From positions 404,857-468,856 of the forward strand of contig NW_015961957.1 in the NCBI RefSeq assembly GCF_000497045.1: DNA of 64,000 nt. Reading direction: 5' to 3'. This stretch comes from Kalmanozyma brasiliensis GHG001 (lineage: Eukaryota; Basidiomycota; Ustilaginomycetes; Ustilaginales). Below, in pieces: positions 59,547 to 64,000 of this stretch; within the stretch, counting starts at the first letter, position 1; each line of letters opens with the position of its first letter. Under the pieces are notes generated by a model. It was not told the DNA's origin and ran no database searches. It was given only the letters and a program-made list of their open reading frames with translations. The position numbers and the translations under genes were made by a program.

Positions 59547-62168
59547 TTACTCCTCTTGGAGCTTGTCCGCCGGCTCGTCCCGGGAGATGTTACCTTGCAA
59601 ATGTGCCAACACACGATGCAGCCGGCTGTCTAATCGAAAGCCTGTCCAGCCGAGATGGCTCGGCGACGGTCGGCTCTCGGAGCTGAACTTGTCCACTACT
59701 TTCTGCCACATGGCCAGGCTCCATTCGGCATGATCGTTGCTCACCCTTCGGATTGCCGTCAGAATCCAGAAAAGCTCCTTGGGCACAGGTCCGCGTCGGA
59801 TGGCATCCAGCTGCCTCTTCTCGGTCGACGTGAGCCAGCCGAAAGGCGTGGACACTCGACGATCCAAGAGCTCGCGTCTGGCGTCCAGCACTTGTGCTGT
59901 TTGTGACCCAGGAATCGCTCGCTGCATCTCTGGTTCCAGACCGAGGAAAGCGTCGAAAATGGGTTGGAAAGTGTCGATCGTCCACAGCTCGAGCTGCTGA
60001 GCGTGCTTTTCCTCCTGCAACGGCTGAGGCGCCTCTTCGACTTCACCCTCGTCCAGAAAGGCTGCGTCTGGCTTGGATACTGGGCCCCATGAGGTGCTTT
60101 CCGGCGAATTCGGATCGAAATCGATCGCCGCACTCGGCCTGCCGTAGCGTGCGAAGCCGCGGAAGAAGCTGATGAACATGGGCACCGTGGCTTGCATGCT
60201 CTTCTCTTGCTTGTCCTGGCTGCTGTTCCTTCTCTGACGAGTCCGGTCCGTCTTTGAGCCCGCCGTAGACTGTCTCCTTGGCGTCGAGACCAGATCCTTA
60301 AAGACGCCCAAAGCGTCCGCGAACCGCCCTTCGCGAGTCAGGCTGTTGATCATCAAAGCATGAGTGATCTCGTCCGGGGTGATGTGAGCTGGCAGACCGG
60401 ACAACCCGAGCACTGCTTCAACTGCGCCATTCTCGTGCATGTCCAGACTCGTTTGCGAACGAGACGAGCGTGCCGCCTCGTTTCGATCTGGCCAGGCGAG
60501 CGGTCCCAGCTGATCCTGTGAGTCGGCGCTGTGTTCGGGACGGTCCCTTTGCATCCTTCCATAAGCGATGGACGCGTCCTGGGACGCCAACTCGACGCGC
60601 ACTAGGTTCTGTCGCAGCTGTCGATAGACTTCCAAGGCGCTGTCTGCCGCATCTGCAGGAACATCGTGGCCGTTGCGTTGGCGGGACTTTGAAGTTGGCC
60701 CACGAGCGAGCCAGTGCGAAAGCACGTTATTGATACTGTCGATGCTGAGCGCTCCAGTGTCGTTTGCAGATCGTATAACGCGATGCACCTCGCTCCACCG
60801 GTCGAGCAGGCAGTACATGGTGATCATGATGTTGAACGTGACTGCGTCCGGCTCGATCCGACTTTTGCGCTGCATTCGGTCCAGAACAGTGTGGAAGAGT
60901 CGATCCGCGCGCTCGAAAGCATCAAGATGCAACGGTGCTGCATCGACGTCGAGGTGGAACCGTCGCAGTTTGCTGGTCAGCGAAGCTTCGAGCTGAGCCG
61001 CCTGGGAATCGAGTTGCTGCTCGGCGAATTTGGTCACGACGTCGTCGTCGGCCTCGTCCTCGTCGAACTTCTGCTCGTACTTAGAGGAACCGGCAGCGGT
61101 CACTTTGCTTCGATGCACTGTGCCAGTGATAATGTGAAGGATCGTGTTGTAGGTGGCGAGATCAGGAAAGTCGCATTCGGGTTGCTTGCCTGGCCGTTTC
61201 CTCAACGCGCTCTGCACAACTGGAGAAAGTATCGCCGTGCGCAACTCATGCAGCGCGTTGGTGGGCACCGTGGGAGTGGATGACTGCGCGAAGCTCCCCC
61301 TGTGATCCGCTGCTTTTCGGCGAGACTGTTCGTTGGCCTCGTAGGTCAAAAGTTGATCCAAGACCTGATCGAGTTCTTCGAGACCGGCGGTGCGGAGACT
61401 GGTGCCGATCTGGCCGATGATCATGGTGAGCAGCCGTGGCGAGATGACGCTGTCCCATTCTTCCAGTTCGCTGTTGAGGAGATGGATGCGAGAATCGTCG
61501 TTGATGTCGTGGGCGTGCTGTAGTTGAGTCAAGATACGACGCTGCTGACCTCGAACGTCGGACGACAATCTCAAAATCCGGTTGAGGCCTGCTTTTGTCC
61601 TACTTCTCTCTCCATTGATGATGGCAGCAACGGCTTTGCATTCTTCTGCAGTCAGCGCGGAATGTTGCTCTGTTTTGTTTGTCGAAGAGAGTGAGCGCCG
61701 TCCACCGGTGGTCTGTTGCAGATCGAGATAGGCAGACCAGACAGCATCAGCCGAGCCGCTCTGGAGCGCGGCGTGAAGCTGGCTCAGTCTCTGTGCTCGA
61801 CGCTGTCGAAGGTTGAGATCTTCCTGTCCGCCCTCTTTCGATGTCGCAGGCGTCAGGGTCGGTATCAGCGGTTGCCTCGAATCTAATCGCAGCAAAGCCG
61901 CCTGTCGCTTTCCTCGAGTGCTGGGACGTTTCTTGGGCTGATCGTGGACACGATCATTGGCCTTCCACGCGGGAGAGTGGCTGCGACTCGAACCTGCAGA
62001 TGCTGTTGTCTTCGATCTGTGTGCCGTGCTGAATATTTCTGTCGATCTGTCGATTCTCTGCTGACTAGATGCAGCCGAGCACGAGCTGGGACGAGAGCAG
62101 CAGACGTACGTAGCTCTCGCCAAGCTGAAAGCCCTGACAGGCAGCGGCGAGGCAGCAATGAGACTCAT
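59547..62168 (-). CDS. Mitochondrial PPR-like protein
   Basis: 873 residues from ATG 62168. The N-terminus is rich in Ser, Ala and Arg with no acidic residues for the first 38 positions (MSLIAASPLPVRAFSLARAT), typical of a mitochondrial presequence. PPR-type helix pairs can be read in the middle, best in PDAVTFNIMITMYCLLDRWS with EVHRVIRSANDTG, and in HALMINSLTREGRFADALGV followed by FKDLV. Such proteins bind mitochondrial RNA and help in its stability, translation or processing. Repeats are few and diverged, so counting them needs profile search. No other domain is seen. Unspliced. It is divergent from the velvet-like gene. Confidence 0.78.
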   Translation of the reverse strand: MSLIAASPLPVRAFSLARATYVCCSRPSSCSAASSQQRIDRSTEIFSTAHRSKTTASAGSSRSHSPAWKANDRVHDQPKKRPSTRGKRQAALLRLDSRQPLIPTLTPATSKEGGQEDLNLRQRRAQRLSQLHAALQSGSADAVWSAYLDLQQTTGGRRSLSSTNKTEQHSALTAEECKAVAAIINGERSRTKAGLNRILRLSSDVRGQQRRILTQLQHAHDINDDSRIHLLNSELEEWDSVISPRLLTMIIGQIGTSLRTAGLEELDQVLDQLLTYEANEQSRRKAADHRGSFAQSSTPTVPTNALHELRTAILSPVVQSALRKRPGKQPECDFPDLATYNTILHIITGTVHRSKVTAAGSSKYEQKFDEDEADDDVVTKFAEQQLDSQAAQLEASLTSKLRRFHLDVDAAPLHLDAFERADRLFHTVLDRMQRKSRIEPDAVTFNIMITMYCLLDRWSEVHRVIRSANDTGALSIDSINNVLSHWLARGPTSKSRQRNGHDVPADAADSALEVYRQLRQNLVRVELASQDASIAYGRMQRDRPEHSADSQDQLGPLAWPDRNEAARSSRSQTSLDMHENGAVEAVLGLSGLPAHITPDEITHALMINSLTREGRFADALGVFKDLVSTPRRQSTAGSKTDRTRQRRNSSQDKQEKSMQATVPMFISFFRGFARYGRPSAAIDFDPNSPESTSWGPVSKPDAAFLDEGEVEEAPQPLQEEKHAQQLELWTIDTFQPIFDAFLGLEPEMQRAIPGSQTAQVLDARRELLDRRVSTPFGWLTSTEKRQLDAIRRGPVPKELFWILTAIRRVSNDHAEWSLAMWQKVVDKFSSESRPSPSHLGWTGFRLDSRLHRVLAHLQGNISRDEPADKLQEE

Positions 62169-62561
62169 CGAGATACCTCACGTCATCGTCCGCCGTCTCT
62201 CCTTCAGCGAACGATGGGAGAGCGTTTCGACGCGGGAGGTTCAGGTGAGTGAGGTAGTAGTCGCGCAGAATGCAGAAGGAGCGAGGCGGTCGATCTTCCA
62301 AACCTAAAATCTGTCGGGGAATTCTCGCACCATCAAATTCCGAAATCCGACACCTGAGTCTTGAGTCCTTCTGAGTCTTGAGTCTTTTGGTCTTGAGCCT
62401 TGAGATCTGACCACACTGCAGACCCCAACCCTTGGGCAACCTCTCTTCTTGCCCCGTCTCAACCTTTTGCAAGGGATACCTTGCCCAGTTCTCAACACAT
62501 TTCCTTTTTGATGAGGTGCTTGCCTATGATCAGATGTTCCCTTGTCGTCTGATTGCACACA
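62169..62561. promoter_or_regulatory. Divergent promoter region, PPR-like / velvet-like
   Basis: 393 bp between divergent starts. It carries the tandem TGAGTC array listed separately. The velvet side has a C/T-rich leader from about 62480. Confidence 0.45.
62354..62387 (+). repeat. Two 17-bp tandem units with four TGAGTC motifs
   Basis: ctgagtcttgagtcctt (62354-62370) is followed directly by ctgagtcttgagtcttt (62371-62387), 16 of 17 bases the same. TGAGTC thus occurs at 62355, 62362, 62372 and 62379. TGAGTC is a half of the bZIP (Gcn4/AP-1) site. A weaker cttgagcc follows near 62393. Confidence 0.85.
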
Positions 62562-63327
62562 ATGTTGGCCTCCAACCCAAGCTTGACTCTCAGCTTCCAC
62601 CTTTGCATCCTGCAGCAACCCACAACCGGCTCTGCCTTCAGTGCTCACCTTCTTTCCCGCAGCGCTCTTGCTCCGCCACTCATTCTTGAGGTCAAGGCGA
62701 CCCAAGATGGGCAGCCCACCAATGGCTCCGCCAAGCTTCCTTCTCTGACCGTCCAGTGCTTGCTAGTGGACAAGCAAGGGAGGTTGGCGGACATGTGCCC
62801 TCAGCCTGCCCCTGGTGGGCCTGGTGAAGCAAGTCTGGCGCTGCCCTTGCTGGCGCGTTTGGGCAAAGATCAAAAAATTTTCAACTGTGGGCAGTCGACC
62901 ATGTATCCTTCATCCACAGCCGCCCTGCCTGCAACAGCTAAGACTGACCTTGTCAGCATGCTCTATGGAACACTTGCAGAGAGCCTGAGGCAGTGTGTGG
63001 CCCCTGACAAGGACAAGGAGAAGGTGTACTTTTTCTTCCCTGAGATCAGCGTCCACTCTCCCGGCAAATTTAGAATCATTTGCCCTCTCATGCGCCTCTT
63101 TGCGTAAGTGTCCACCCCCTACTTCTACCTTCTCTTGCCCTCTTGTGCACCTCTTTTCTTCTACAGACACAGAGAACATTGTAAGGGGTACCGTGCCTGA
63201 TAGCCAACTCGAGGCTCGACTCCTGAGTTCGGCAGGGGCAGGGCCACTTGTGCCGAAGTTGTCTGAGTTCGCTGCGGCTGGCAGTGGCTCTGCCAAAGAG
63301 GGAGCCGGCTATCGACTGGCCCTTTGA
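62562..63327 (+). CDS. Velvet-domain-like regulator, last exon ambiguous
   Basis: Exon 1 is 62562-63103 (ATG in MLASNPSLTLSFHL; 180 codons plus two bases), ending at GTAAGT. The pattern is that of a velvet domain: LSFHLCILQQPTTGSAFSAH, LLSRSALAPPLILEV, SLTVQCLLVDKQGRLADM and near the end VYFFFPEISVHSPGKFRIIC. Velvet proteins are fungal DNA-binding regulators of development and secondary metabolism. Two acceptors fit: CTACAG at 63166 gives a short tail with stop at 63200 (191 residues), and GTAAG at 63185 gives a longer one with stop at 63327 (227 residues; tail GTVPDSQLEARLLSSAGAG...). The first is a better splice site, the second gives a more domain-like end. Key metal or DNA residues are not assigned. 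It lies about 200 bp from telomere-type repeats. Confidence 0.7.
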
Positions 63328-63522
63328 ACACTCCGTTCAGAGGCAGCTTGGCGTAGCTCGCTGGTGTACATATAGCTCCCACGCCCCGTGAGTGTTCTTG
63401 ACGGCGGCGTAGAGCTGTGGGTGATCAGGTGGGGTTAGGGTTTTATGGCAACGGTGGAATGATGTTGGTGCGTCAGTGGCCTGGCAAGACGGTCCAATTG
63501 AAATTTCAAGTCGGGAAATTGA

Positions 63523-63546
63523 GGGTTAGGGTTAGGGTTAGGGTTA
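63523..63546 (+). repeat. Interstitial telomeric repeat, (GGGTTA)4
   Basis: Four perfect GGGTTA units, G-rich strand on +, so oriented as in a telomere lying to the right. A related ggggttaggg lies at 63431-63440. The block is internal in this sequence, because non-telomeric DNA follows it. Confidence 0.9.
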
Positions 63547-63736
63547 CAAGGGGTCTCCCGGCCCAGGTCAAAACATTCCTCAAATCTGTATTAATGAGAG
63601 TTATAGAGCGTATCAAGAGCTGCAGAAAGCACTTGAGTTTGCCTTAAAGTTTAAGAAATTGACGGAGATACAGCCCTCCAAAGTTGGTGGCCAAGATTCT
63701 CTCGGGGAAGAATATATTTTTTCTGACAGCGTCTGA
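63542..63736 (+). pseudogene. ATG-less coding-like fragment
   Basis: A 64-codon open frame without ATG that begins inside the last GGGTTA unit, just after an in-frame TAG. It reads GYKGSPGPGQ and then a charged helix (ESYRAYQELQKALEFALKFK), ending EEYIFSDSV. The amino acid pattern looks genuine (regular hydrophobic/charged spacing), suggesting a broken gene or an internal exon. I do not recognise a family. A transposon or subtelomeric gene fragment is the best guess. Confidence 0.35.
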
Positions 63737-63781
63737 TGCCAGATGTGATGGATAGTACATGTAATAGAACCCATGCAGACA

Positions 63782-64000
63782 CTATACACATACAGACAGG
63801 ATCATATTTGCAGGCGTTGACGGAGCTATAGCGCTTCCCAGTTCAGATGTAGGTACCTCAAAGGTACCTTGACCTGAGGTTGGCAGAGGTTCAGGGGGGG
63901 TACCAAAGGTACCTTCAGCTGAGGTTGAAGGTACGTTGGCATCCTCAGAAGGTACTACCAGCCTAGGGTCTAGACAGATGGTCAAGTCTGGTGACAACTC
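63782..64000 (-). CDS. Partial open frame with Pro/Ser/Thr repeats at window edge
   Basis: Minus strand, open from the right edge to the stop at 63782, with no ATG at its start, so the 5' part lies outside. It has a loose repeat, VPSTSAEGTFGTP and LPTSGQGTFEVP, produced by the GGTACC-rich DNA. The sequence is low complexity; it may be a linker of a retroelement polyprotein or a surface protein. No domain recognised. Confidence 0.3.
   Translation of the reverse strand, partial: ELSPDLTICLDPRLVVPSEDANVPSTSAEGTFGTPPEPLPTSGQGTFEVPTSELGSAIAPSTPANMILSVCV

Larger units (their letters stand above)
63328..64000. other. Subtelomeric-looking tail of the window
   Basis: No complete gene. It contains the telomere-type repeat, an ATG-less open frame (63542-63736, +), and an open frame on the minus strand running to the window edge (63782-64000). 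Composition is more AT-rich than the rest, and GGTACC sites cluster near 63850-63935. Confidence 0.6.

Noticed and set aside
63417..63647. 76-codon frame across the telomere repeat
   Set aside because: The repeat itself encodes RVRVRV; the rest has no pattern. The overlapping frame at 63542 is more coding-like.

Overview
This is nuclear DNA of a filamentous fungus. The best fit is an intron-poor basidiomycete of the smut group (Ustilaginales). Support comes from GC-rich coding sequence, compact genes with none to two short GTAAGT-type introns, long Ser/Ala-rich disordered protein arms, a class III type chitin synthase, complex I and COPI subunits, and TTAGGG telomere-type repeats. The genus is an inference. 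The window is ordinary chromosome for about 62 kb, then changes to subtelomeric-looking DNA in the last 1.5 kb, with the G-rich strand of a telomeric block pointing to the right end.

Layout. 1-3893: a Ty3-like gag scrap at the left edge, then 3.8 kb without a credible gene. 3894-15921 (mostly + strand): an anion:cation symporter-type permease, a disordered helical protein, a TBC-fold protein that lacks the catalytic fingers, and a chitin synthase with a short first exon. 16216-24084 (- strand): an aldo/keto reductase broken by an assembly gap, a 1606-residue Kin4-like kinase, and coatomer zeta. 24497-32171 (+ strand): palmitoyl-protein thioesterase, an MBD4-like DNA glycosylase, a three-exon histidine phosphatase, a possible small coiled-coil gene, and a WD40 protein. 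32473-41238: NDUFB9 (two exons), an AlkB-like dioxygenase, hypoxanthine/xanthine phosphoribosyltransferase, VPS51, a universal-stress-domain protein, and a membrane protein with amphipathic helical repeats. 41996-62168: THO2, a DH-domain RhoGEF, a two-RRM protein, an LtrA-type membrane protein, an intron-containing tRNA-Thr(CGT), a Gyp1-type RabGAP and a mitochondrial PPR-like protein. 62562-64000: a velvet-domain-like gene, four perfect GGGTTA units, and two ATG-less coding-like fragments.

The genes do not form a pathway cluster. They are housekeeping functions in mixed orientation: membrane traffic (RET3, VPS51, GYP1-like, a TBC-fold protein, a RhoGEF), cell wall (chitin synthase), mRNA export (THO2), nucleotide salvage and base repair (HPT1, MBD4-like, AlkB-like), and mitochondria (NDUFB9, PPR-like). 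Several neighbours are divergent pairs with shared 390-760 bp promoters (RET3/PPT1, AlkB/HPT1, VPS51/USP, helical protein/THO2, GEF/RRM, PPR/velvet). Others are tightly convergent (92-321 bp apart).

The points most worth a second look are the velvet-like gene beside telomere repeats with an ambiguous last exon, the TBC protein lacking both fingers, the chitin synthase start hidden behind an intron, the reductase frame across the 26-N gap, the intron-bearing tRNA, and the perfectly phased 17-bp TGAGTC repeat in the velvet promoter. I see no CRISPR array, rRNA, complete transposon or secondary-metabolite cluster.
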